From Beverwykella pulmonaria (lineage: Eukaryota > Ascomycota > Dothideomycetes > Pleosporales > Melanommataceae), in assembly GCA_001599595.1 (NCBI GenBank), contig BCHH01000009.1:1664901-1728900 (forward strand): a stretch of DNA of 64,000 bases, read 5' to 3'. Position 1 is the stretch's first letter; each line of letters begins with the position of its first letter. Positions 23,582-34,310 of this stretch are shown here, in pieces. Below the pieces are notes generated by a model. That model was not told the DNA's origin, did not search any database, and saw only the letters and a list, made by a program, of their open reading frames with translations. Both the position numbers and the translations under genes were made by a program.

Positions 23582-25480
23582 ATGTCAGAAGGATCACAGC
23601 TACCAACTCCAGCTAACCACGGCCCCAAGCGCGGCTATGCCGATAAAGCTCGACGGACGGTGAAAGCTCTCACCACGAAGTGCGAATTTCCAACCTGCTG
23701 TTTTTTATGACCATTGAAGCTAACAAACCCAGGGATGGCCTCGTTGGAGAATACGACTATGCATTCCTCTTCAAGCCTAACCTTCCCTTCATGAAGAAGG
23801 AACGTCGAGCGGCGCCCTTCTTTGGCCTTCACGACAAGATGCCTCTTCTCCTAGCCATGCTCCTCGGGTTTCAACATGCGCTCTCTATGTTGGCGGGAGT
23901 CATTACACCTCCCATCATTCTAGCAAGCTCCGCCAACCTGACCCCCGACATACAACGATATCTGGTGTCAACCTCTTTGATCGTCTGCGGCATTCTTTCT
24001 TCAATTCAGATCACCCGGTTCCACATCTGGCGAACACCGTACTACATCGGCACTGGGCTGATCTCGGTCGTTGGCACCTCATTTGCCACCATTCCTGTTG
24101 CTACTGGAGCTCTGTCTCAGATGTATGCTACGGGCTTCTGTCCCACCGATGCAAACGGCAACAAGCTGCCCTGCCCGGACGGCTATGGTGCCATCATCGG
24201 TACAGCAGCCTGCTGCGCGCTTCTCGAAATCCTCATGGCTTTCACAGCGCCCAAGTACCTCAAGAAAATATTCCCACCCCTCGTCACAGGTCCCACGGTC
24301 ATGCTCATCGGCGTCAAATTGATCCAGTCTGGATTCCAGAATTGGGCGGGTGGTAGCGGTGATTGCCAGAGCCGGCCTACAACTGGCATTTTCCGGCTCT
24401 GCCCGACAATTAACGCTCCGCACCCTCTTCCATGGGGCAGTGCTGAGTTCATCGGCCTTGGGTTCTCTGTCTTCGTCACTATCATCATCTGCGAGCGCTT
24501 TGGAGCTCCCATCATGAAGTCCACGGCTGTTGTGATCGGGCTCCTTGTTGGCTGCATCATCGCCGGCGCAACTGGCTACTTCGACCGCAGTGGCATCGAT
24601 GCCTCACCGGCTGCGTCCTTCATCTGGGTGCACACTTTCAAGCTCTCGGTGTACGGGCCCATTGTCCTGCCCTTACTTGCAGTCTACATGGTGCTCGCCA
24701 TGGAAGCCATTGGCGATATCACTGCGACCTGCGACGTTTCCCGCCTCGAGGTTGATGGCGAGCTCTTCGACTCGCGGATTCAGGGTGGCGTTCTCGCAGA
24801 CGGTCTAAACGGCGTTATTGCTGCGCTCTGCACCATCACGCCCATGTCCACGTTCGCGCAGAACAACGGCGTCATTGCTCTTACCCGCTGCGCCAACCGC
24901 AAAGCCGGCTACGCCGCCTGCTTCTGGCTCATCATCATGGGTGTCTTCGCCAAGTTCGCAGCTGCGTTGGTCGCGATCCCGAGTGCGGTCCTCGGTGGCA
25001 TGACAACGTTCTTGTTTTCCGCGGTCACAGTTTCCGGTATTAGGATCATTTCCACCACGCCGTTTACTCGCCGGAATAGGTTTATTCTCACTGCGGGGTT
25101 TTCCCTCGGCTTCGGTGCGACTATGGTGCCTAAGTAAGTCCCCCTTTCCCCTCTCTTATCTCAACCCTACTAACGATATTTCCAGCTGGTTCTCCTACGT
25201 CTTCACCTACGAGGGCCCCAACCGCTCGCTCCTAGGCTTTTACAATGCGATCGAGCTCGTCATGGAAACCGGCTTCGCACTGACCGCCTTCGTCAACATC
25301 GTTCTCAACCTCATCCTACCTGAAGAGATCGAAGACGAGGAGACTCCTGAGATCACGGCCAACGAGGTGGATGAGCATGCCGATAAGGAGTGGAATAAGA
25401 TTCGACATAGCAAGAATATAAGCGATGAGGAGGCGAAGGCGAGCAGTGAGATTACACCTGCGGCGGGGAAGTCTGCTTAG
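23582..25480 (+). CDS. Uric acid-xanthine permease, NAT/NCS2 family (UapA/UapC type)
   Basis: This is a plasma-membrane proton symporter for urate and xanthine, allowing purines to serve as nitrogen source. Exons 23582-23679, 23733-25133 and 25186-25480 give 597 aa, close to Aspergillus UapA/UapC. The NAT signature AQNNGVIALTR is present, along with the amphipathic motif MLLGFQHALSMLAG in the first helix and MEAIGDITATCDVSR before the signature. About 12-14 hydrophobic helices are visible. The hydrophilic C-tail is acidic (LPEEIEDEETPE) and would carry trafficking or turnover signals. Introns are 53 and 52 nt. I cannot separate UapA from UapC orthology by reading. Confidence 0.94.
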
Positions 25481-28400
25481 GAGGTCGAATATATGGGTTA
25501 GAATCTTTACGAGTGACGAGAGACGGTGGATGGATGTACATATAACTGGTTGTCGGCATGGGATGGGGGTGGTGTTGGGATTCGCTTCGTTTGTTTGAAT
25601 ACCCTCACTTTTGTTTGTTTACCCAAATACACGCTTTTTTCTCAACCTGCACCTTCCGTTATCGCGCTTGAGCATTGCCCACTCCGCGGACCGTCGCACA
25701 GTCCTCTTTTTTCCGAAGATACGTCGAGCTGGAGAGAGGGCTCAGCCGTGTTGATCCTTGTACACTCTGGCTGAAATCGCACTGGACGTCTTGGCTGGAA
25801 ACTCGGCGATGAGACGACGACCTACATGGTAGGGACAAGACAGCCAAATGCCACGCGTTCTGTCGACCCCCAAAAAACATTTGACGACCACGGCCCCGGT
25901 TTATCCGCTTCCGACATCGAACCGCCACTACACACCACCGGGGTCTCCTCAACGTCATCCGTCACGAGGTGCAGAGCACGATGTCGCTCCGCTCTCCTCT
26001 GCTGATCTGGCCTGGCCTGGCCTACCGATCGATCATATTCTTCTCAGCACGAGACTTCGACTGGGCGTTCGTAGGTTGGAATGGAATGGTTTGGCGTATG
26101 CGTGGGTGTGCTGCTTTCGAGGTGCTCTCTTCTCTCCTCATCTTCGCGCGGGCTCCTATCGGGATTCGATTGTGCTGCAGGAGGTGGAAATGCATTGGAT
26201 CATATTAGAACAACGGGCGGGGGGTGAGAGAGGAGGAGTGGATGGGTGTGTGCTGTGTGCCCGTTTATTGGAGATGCTGGATGGCATGTTTGTGTCCAAG
26301 AAGGGTTGGGAGTACGGCAGAAGTTTGTAGAGAAGGGATAACAGCTCACAAGTGTGCTGATTTGGGGGCCTGGAAGGGTCGACCAGCGTGTGCTAAAACG
26401 CCACAAGTGTCGAACACAGAACACCGAAGGCCAGATGCAAGCCCTTCGAGTCTTCAAGCAGTGCACTGGGTCAAGCCCAAGGGTCTCAAGATAGGGTATC
26501 ATTGGGCTGTATTGTAGTCATGTTTTCCATTACGTGCTATCGAGACTTCAAGGCTGGATCGAAACAGGGTTCAATTTCCTCAGAATAGTGAATCGTGAAG
26601 TACATGGTTTCGGTGGCACGGATGGAACGGCCCGTTTCTGTAGTCAGTAAGTGGACAACCAACGCAACTCTAGAAAGAGCCCAGAACAACTCCCCAGCAT
26701 CTGCTACAAGGATGCTTACAGAGGGGAAAGTCCAGAATCTCGTTCTAGACTAGTCTTCAACGAACAATCTTGACCGAAACCGCTGATGAGTAATCTCTCA
26801 TAGCATGAGCACTTTTGTGTTGTGTGACCCCCAGCGTCACGCAGTAGTAGGTATATATTTAGGCGGGGCTGTAACGAGTGGACACGGGCAGAAGTAAATA
26901 TCAATGGACTTTGGGTTGAGTGATGTCGACGACACCGATGATATGTGAGCCTGATGATGCCCAGAAAAGGAACTCGATGAGCGAGATGGTGTTTTCATGC
27001 TTGCCAAAAGGCGCACAACTTGGCTCCCATCATCCCCTTTCTAGACTTGGCTGAGGTAGTTGTGTTCGTTTTTCTTTTGCTCACGGGTTCCCTATGGGGC
27101 ACCCAGAGTTTGCATTGTCAAGCGAGCTTACCAGGTTCAACCTGGTCTTCTATGCCACCTCGCAGTGATCGGTGCCCCAACAAAGAATATCCAGCTAAGG
27201 GTGCTTATACTGCGAGCTCTAGCCATCTGGTGTAGATACACACAAGCGGTAGGTCTTGCTTATTGAGGCTTAAACCCAAAAAATGGGCGGATGTCTGCTA
27301 TGAGCTGAGGAGATTCAAGGTCCAAATACAGTAGTAGATAGAGTGGCCAGGATGGTAGAGCGGAGAAGTGACGCTTCCATGTCACCGGCGGCTCTGATGC
27401 AACGGTGAGAGAGGTTGTAGACACCAGGTTGGCAGAGCAGTGTCCGGTGGGAAATTGCAATCCTTTCCTCGTGACAGCGTAACCATGGTGAATCTTTTGA
27501 GTGCAGATGTACAGAAAAAGTGGGACAGCTCATTTGCATGCCGGCTTCCAGCAGTTGAAACTTGTGGTGCCTTGCATCTTCGCCCTCGCCATTTGCATCT
27601 CCATTGGCTGTGGCATGCTGCACCTTGGTGCTCGGTGGTTAGTTGGGATGAGACAATAGTGTCCCAAAGTTTCTAAAAGGAGACCACATGGGCAGATCCA
27701 ACGTAGAGCCAATAAGTTTGAGCCTAACATGAACCCAAGGTGGGACAACACCACACACCTGGGTCTCGCGGCGGCACGGGTCGAGTTGGACATCAAACCG
27801 GTACTCTGGAAGCCATCCCTAGGCCTCACAACATGGCCAAGGGGATGTGGTCCGCGACTTTGTGTAATGCTAAGTGGACGAGAAACGTGTGCACTACGGG
27901 CTGCGGTAGATATCCCGGTACGAGGGCAGCTGCTCGCCATGCGTGCATATGCGCTCTCAGCAGCCGGACGAGCTCGGTTCGTAAGCTGATAACAGAGGGT
28001 GGAAGACGGGCGTAGTGAAGTGGAGCATTGTTGGCCGGTGGCCGGAGCCCGTTCCAATGGGCGGGTTGGGAGACAGAGAGGCAGTGGGAGGGCGCGAGAG
28101 AGAGACGAGGAAGTCGGCATCAGGAAAAAGAAAGCGTCGAGGCGGCGGCCAATGGCGGCGGCGAGGTTGGGACCGGAGGTTGAGGCTGCATGGCGGCGCT
28201 AGTGCAGATCGTCGATGGTATGGCAAGCGGGCTTGAAGGGAGCAACGACGTTCTGGTGAGACTGTGAGACGTGCAAAGTGTGAGCTCTCGCAGCGCCGTA
28301 GGGCCCTCTCGCAGCCGCCGTGCCCTGTGTGTGCCTGTGTATGCCTGTGTGTGCCCGCTTGTGCCCGTCTTTGTCCCTGGCCGTCTCTCCCGGCGTGCGC

Positions 28401-29607
28401 CGATGGCTGGACCTTGGCTGCCGGACTGCTCTCCGAGACTGCGTGCGTACCTAGGTAGTGCTCCGTGGACGTTGGTGGCGGAGGAAGTCAAGTCGGCAGT
28501 GCGTGTCTAAAGCAACCTGCAGAGGAATGGCAGGATCCGCGCCCGGGCACGTGTAGGCCAGGGTCGCGCCCAACGAGGAAAAACTCCGCTGCACCATTGC
28601 ATCACAGCACACTGCACACAGCGCTCCTACTCTGCAGCCTCGTCTCCTCTGCCCGCTACGCTGCTCGACAGTTACCCCCCCCCCCCCCCCCCCCCCCCCC
28701 CATGACCCTGCCCGTTGTCTGTGCTCGGCCCTCTCGTGCCGCCACCGCTTGACTTGAGCGAGACTTGAGCCGGGCCGCAGCACATCATGGTCTTGCTCAC
28801 ATCTCTCGCGTCTCGCGTCTTTGCCGTCGCTTCACAGGCCGGCCCAAGTCCAAATACCATATTCATACATAACTAGCGCCGACGATCCTGCACTGGAGCA
28901 CATCCCTTTCCTCTCAGCGGCCGCACGCCTGCACGCCTGGCGGCACGGCTCCTTGCCTCTCTCTCTCCGGTGCGCAGGGTCTGCACCCGTTCACTGACGC
29001 CGTGGCGCCCACGTCCCACGTCCTGGCAACACCCTCTCCCAGCCTGTCTCGCGGGCCTGGCCCAACGTCCCGCCCTCCATCCCGGAGCCCGCGTCTTCAT
29101 CCTACCCTACCCTCGCTGTGTTCGCTTCCCTTAGCCTGCTTCCACTGCGTCGTCGTATATGCAGCCATGCAGGTGGCCCGCTGAGCGTCGACCTAGCCGT
29201 CCTGGGAAGCCTCGACCCAGCCCGTATCCTCATACTTATACACCTCTTCAAGCTCCCTCTGTCTGCCGTCCCCAGCCCAGGCCCGACCTCACCGGCTCTC
29301 TGTCCTCTGCTCTCTGTCCTCTGTCCCGCTCTCGTGCCCTGTCCCACCCCTACTGCCTTGTGCCCATCTTTGACACCGCGAGTATCACCTTGTACTTGTC
29401 AGCCTTACCCCAGACCGTGACTGCTCGTGCCCCCAACGTCTCTCTGTAGAACCAAACGCCAGCCTACTTCTAGCCGCGAGCCACACGCGAGTCCTCTCTT
29501 TCCTCGTCGCCGCCTGTCCAGAGCGAATTATTAGATTCGACATTTCGGACAACCGCGGCTGCCTGAGTATTCTACCTTCACCGAGTACATTGTAGAACTC
29601 GCCAAAA
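25481..29607. other. 4.1-kb gene-poor region upstream of the PAS-domain gene
   Basis: No supported gene. A 160-codon ATG ORF at 25848-26330 (+) and a 196-codon ORF at 27530-28120 (-) have no family features. From about 28250 the plus strand becomes GC- and pyrimidine-rich, with repeated TGCC/TGTGTGCC (28320-28385) and CTCTGTCCTCTG (29290-29335) motifs, and includes a C27 homopolymer. This resembles a long promoter or 5' UTR of the PAS gene, possibly with a non-coding transcript. Upstream ATGs are present, so short uORFs are possible. Confidence 0.5.
28675..28701. repeat. C27 homopolymer
   Basis: Twenty-seven consecutive C on the plus strand lie about 0.9 kb upstream of the PAS-gene ATG. Length in the assembly is likely approximate, because such runs are error-prone. 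Confidence 0.95.
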
Positions 29608-31154
29608 ATGGATACCACCTTCATCACCATCCACGGTAAGCCTCAGAACCTTGGCATTGGTGGCCTCGAGACTCACTCCCTGTGACAGATCTATCGGAGG
29701 GGGCTCGCATCCTCTATTCGTCCGACTCTATTGTTGACATCCTGGGCCACACCCCGGACGAGGTTGTCAACAGGTCGGCATGGGATTTCTTCCATGAAGA
29801 GGACAAGCCGCTCGCCCAGCAGTTCCACCGGCGAGGCGTCAAGCTCGACAAAGCCGCTGTCCTCGCCTACTGCCGCATCAAGAACCGCCAAGGTGAATGG
29901 ATTGGTTGCGAATGCTGCTTCTCCATTGTGTACGATGTCATGGTCTGCTGTACCAGCATCTATCGCCATGACCTGAGCAGCCAAAGTAAGTGTTCTGGAC
30001 CGGGCCTGCTTCGTTCGACCGTCTGACATGTCCAATCAGAACGGGCACTGGAAGCTCCTATTGTGCGCCGCCTGTTCGCCTCCTCGCCCAAGGATCCCCG
30101 GTATCACATGTTGTCTCACCTGTCCAGCAAGTTCACGCTCGGCCCCCAAGACCAGACCCATGAACCTCGCGCCGCGCTATTCCTCAACCGCTTCACTCGA
30201 ACCTTGACTGTCATGTATGCCACAAGCGGCATTGAGCAGATCATTGGCATTTCCAGCGAGAACATGAAAGGTCGCAGCTTCTACTCTTACATTGAGGAAG
30301 ACTGTCTCCGCGATGCTGTTCAATGCCTCGAGTCCGCCAAAGGCAACGATTCCATTGCCTACATGCGCTTCTTCTTCAACGAGACTAGCCGCAATGAGCT
30401 TCGAGACGACTCGACCTCGGAGAGTGAGGATGACATCATGACTGATGTGACAGGCTCCGAGGACGAATCTGAAGGTGGAAACGAACATGGTATGCCGTCC
30501 ACATCGGGTGGGGAATCTTCCCACGCAGCGTCCGACCCTTCCAACCAAACGGGTTCCCATGGTGCTGGGGTGCCACCACATCCCCGTACGGACTCTGGTG
30601 GCAGTTCTCATTCTGCTGCTCGTTCCTCGTCTTCATCCACGCCTGGCTCTCCGCCATCGGACCGCCCACAAGGGCGCATCGAGCTTGAGGCCGTAGTGTC
30701 CTGCACCTCGGACGGGCTCGTGGTATGCCTACGTCGCGCTCGCCCGGCTATACCGACGGCCACGCCAGCTGCCCCGCCCACATTACCCCATGGTATCTTT
30801 GCCGCTCCTTGGGCCCCGCAACCCGTGTTCCTGCCGGCTCCACCGCAGCCATTGCCGTTCCCTCTGGGTGCTCGTCATCCGGACATGATGCACGTTCAAC
30901 AGGATTTCCACAGCAACTTCATGCAATCGATTCGCGATGTTGCCGTCTTTGCCTGGGCTCTCACTGGCATCAACGGAAGCCTTGCAGAATATGGCCGTGG
31001 GCAGCCTGTGGGTGAGTCCCAGCCACCCAATGGTTTCCCTATCTGGGATCCTATACATGGAGAGAAGCTGTCGACCGCACCCTCTGGCTACGCCTCGGGA
31101 AGCAGTTCTTCTAGCAACCGTAACGACCCGTTCGGCGACCCCGGCCTTAGCTGA
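29608..31154 (+). CDS. Two-PAS-domain protein, Ser/Pro-rich
   Basis: Exons 29608-29635, 29689-29985 and 30040-31154 give 479 aa; introns are 53 and 54 nt. The first exon codes only nine residues (MDTTFITIH) and joins to DLSEGARILYSSDSIVDILGHTPDEVVNRSAWDFFHEEDKP, a clear PAS domain (about residues 8-108). A second PAS-like domain follows at about 150-235 (LTVMYATSGIEQIIGISSENMKGRSFYSYI). It is interrupted by an acidic Ser/Glu/Gly-rich insert and resumes at RIELEAVVSCTSDGLVVCLRRA. The C-terminus is Pro-rich, then Ser/Gly-rich. No GATA zinc finger, kinase or bHLH is present, so it is not a White Collar protein. It may be a sensory or co-regulatory partner; the ligand is unknown. Confidence 0.85.
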
Positions 31155-31998
31155 GAAAACATCACCCCTCCCGGTGGTATCGCTACAACATCGCTCATGG
31201 TTCAACAAAAAAGAAAAAAAAAACCCCCGAGTATACAAGCGTGGTGACAAAAGTGCACACCATAAATTGATAAATTGACATGGTCTCGTGCTTGGCCAAC
31301 ATGGATATCAATTGGAGCAGGCGTCGACCACATAAATGTTATTACGAGGGGGCCATGTAGAACAAAATGCTCGAACAGATCTCAGAGATTTCGATCCATT
31401 GTCGAGCAAAGGTGTGGTTCATATCAATGACTTTGGAACTAATTATGATTACTAAGGTACGCTGGAAAAAATGGGCTTTTCTCTGCTAAGCTCTAGATTT
31501 CTAAATAGCAGATAAAAAAATTCTAAAAATGATTATTGATATGCAGACTTCATTAATTCTTCAACATTGCACACACCACAGCTCTAAGCATCAAAACGGT
31601 CTACACTATGTGTCTGTTCCGAGACCTGTACTTCAGTATTCTCGTGGTCTGGAACATGTGGCAAGCAAAACAGGCTTTGTTTGCATCCTTGTCCCCAATC
31701 ATTATTTACCCATGTCCGATCAATTCTTTGACCTCTTTCTCCACCCTTTGTTCCTGTTGGTCTGGGGTGGTGGCTCCGGGGAGTGAGCAACCAATACCAA
31801 GTGCAAGTTTACGCCATTATCGTGGGGCTCAGTTGTGCAGTCTTGTTGCCACGGACTTTGTTGGCATCGAGATCGAGCTTGGTTTTTCTCCTCTTGTCTC
31901 ACATATTCTGTACTGTTTCTTTCTCCCCGTTCGATTGATGCTCCATATCCTTCAACACCAAGCATCCTGTATCTCCATCTACGAAGTCCAAGTTCATT
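31155..31998. other. Intergenic region PAS gene/cupredoxin-like gene
   Basis: This 844-nt stretch is AT-richer than its neighbours, with an A-rich run near 31206-31220 in the PAS-gene 3' region. No supported gene; ORFs of up to about 110 codons are shadows or chance. Confidence 0.5.
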
Positions 31999-33473
31999 AT
32001 GACAGCAGTCTCCAGACCCCACCTGTCTCAAACACGCCTTATCCTCTTCTTCTCCCAATTCGCCGCTCTCTATCTCGTAGCAAACTCCTCCTCCTCCTTC
32101 CCATTATCCAAATCGGCCTCAGTTTCGAAGTTGACCTCACAACCCACTACCCCTACCACCGCCACAAAACCGAGCCCAACAACAACCACCACAGTCCAGA
32201 CACACACCATCAGCGTCGGAAACGGCGACCATAAATTCAGGCCCGATGTTACGCAGGCGGATATTGGGGACGTAAGCGTACCTCCCTTCTCCTCCTTTCC
32301 TTGTTTTTCCATCCATACTAGGTGGTAGTTTGCTAATATGTGTTGGATGCATGGTTGTAGATGATCGAATTTGAATTCTATCCTGCGAATCACTCAGTCG
32401 TTAGAGCCGAGTACGAGTTCCCATGTATTCCGTACGAGATGACGGGGAGGGATAAAGTTGGGTTTTTTAGCGGGTTTAGACCTGTGGATGCTGTTCTTCC
32501 TGACGTACGGTTCCTCCGTCCCCCATCTATCTCTTTCCCCCTTTTTACAGAAGCGAAGAGATAGGCTGCTGAACAAGTTGTAGCCACCAAAATACCAACT
32601 CCGTATCAATGACACGAACCCCATATTCTTCTACTGCTCCGCCCCGGGTTCATGCACTACGTACGCCATGGTCGGGGTGATCAACCCCAACACTACCACC
32701 TCGCTCTCCCTGCAGCGCTCCCTCGCGCTCTCAGCCTCCTACATGTTACAGCCTGGTGACCCCTTCCCCGCCGAGGGCAGCCCCGTGCCATCGATGTCTT
32801 CCCTGCCCACTTCTACCCTTGTAAACCCACCTGGCGGCGGGAAACACGGTCTTAGCAAGGCAACGATAGCGGGAATTTCATTGGGAGCAGTGTCTGTGGT
32901 AATACTAGGGGCTCTACTCTTCTTCTTCATCGGTCGAAGCAGAAGTCTGAAGGAGGAGATGGTGCGGAAGGCGAGTACGATACGGCATACGACGCCGATG
33001 AGCCCGGAAAGTGGGTTTTTTCCTCGAGGTCCGGGATTACCGCCCTCTGCCTACTTCAGCGACAGCAAAAGCAACAGAAACAACAAGAAGTCCGACTCAG
33101 CTGTGGACTTTGGCGCTAGCAGCCCGCACATGGCGAGAACAGGATCTCACCGCTCCGTCGGCGGTACCTTCACCCTCTCCCCGACAACCGGGTACTACAC
33201 ACGCACACACGAGGGATTGAATACGTACAAGTATACCGCGCCGAATCCTCTGGACAGTACACCTTGGAATGCGCACCAGAATGGGGACTCAAACTGCAAC
33301 TATCACCATAGCGAGGCGCAGGTAAAGTAAGTATCATCCTTCCCAGTGTTCGAGATGAGGCATGTCGACATGTGCTAACGAGATGCAGTACGACGGGTCC
33401 GGATCGGACGAGGACGGAAATACTGCAGAGTCCCGTGGAGATTGGGGGGACCGAGATAGCGCAAAAGTTCTAG
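31999..33473 (+). CDS. Membrane-anchored extracellular serine-rich cupredoxin-like protein
   Basis: Four exons, 31999-32271, 32361-32504, 32584-33326 and 33389-33473, give 414 aa. An N-terminal signal-like hydrophobic stretch (LILFFSQFAALYLVA) is followed by a Ser/Thr-rich linker. A cupredoxin-like domain comes next: HTISVGNGDHKFRPDVTQADIGDMIEFEFYPANHSVVRAEYEFPC, then NDTNPIFFYCSAPGSC. The H-S-V and Y-C pattern matches fungal extracellular serine-rich proteins. A single membrane helix (ATIAGISLGAVSVVILGALLFFFIG) and a basic, Ser/Asn-rich cytoplasmic tail follow. The family's function is not established; a wall or stress-surface role is inference. The last junction (GTA AA|T ACG) is the least certain. 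Confidence 0.83.
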
Positions 33474-34310
33474 ATGCGAGATGAGTCTGGGTTATAAGAT
33501 TAGACGAATTTTGTGAACTTATACCTTATTACCCCTTCTCCCTTGTGTTCATGACACTTTTTGTCTGTGAACTCACTCATGGGATGAATAGAGAGAGTCG
33601 CCTCAAATGTCCCAGTCACGGCTGCTGTACTTTGGATTCATCACACACCCACGTTATGTGTGATGTAGTGAACTCCCCAAATTGAATGCAATTGATCCAT
33701 CGAACACTTCGACAGACAGAACGATTCGATAGGATTCCAAGTCACTCCATATCATTCATCGTAGTCATGGCAAAGTCATAGGAAGCATCAGACAATTTTC
33801 CTATCTATTTACATCCCCAAAATTCACACTATCCGGGCTGCCAGATAGGAACTTGTCGCGACTGCCTAACCACCGTCGCCTACGTGGTCATAAAGAAAAG
33901 CGTCAAAGCTTATTGCAAAAGGTTGTAGGGCGCAGAGCAGTTGCCGTGACTTGCCTTGCCTTGTCAGACAAGGACGTTCAAAGTGAAAACGCCGCCGCCC
34001 ACCGCCCATTCCAACCAACAACGAACGCCCCTTCAGAATGAAGGCCCCCACCCCCTCTTGAAACAGGATGGACTTCCAAAGATAGAAGGTAAGTGAAGTC
34101 ATCCCACGCAAAAAATGAACGCTTCAAAAGAACTTCCGTGAAGTCGTGAATAGTCGAGAAAGAAACATGGAAGTAGAGGGCGCATAGCATGGCAGGATTA
34201 TATAATGTACAGTGCAAGAATGAACTGCACGTCAAAGGGGTGCCCAGCGCCCCGTTGACGCTGAGCGCCCGTCTTCGAAATAGGAAGAAAATAAGAGTCT
34301 CCAGTCATCC
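33474..34310. other. Convergent intergenic spacer
   Basis: This is 837 nt between the stop codons of the cupredoxin-like and SET3-like genes. Short ORFs only; no repeat or RNA feature recognised. Confidence 0.55.

Noticed and set aside
15766..25480. Lipid gene cluster (ACBP, OLE1, later FAA1)
   Set aside because: The genes are tens of kb apart with unrelated genes between them, and all are housekeeping. Their linkage is probably chance.
27530..28120. 196-codon minus-strand ORF in the gene-poor region
   Set aside because: No domain, no signal peptide, Ser/Arg/Pro-biased, and overlapped by equally long frames on the other strand.
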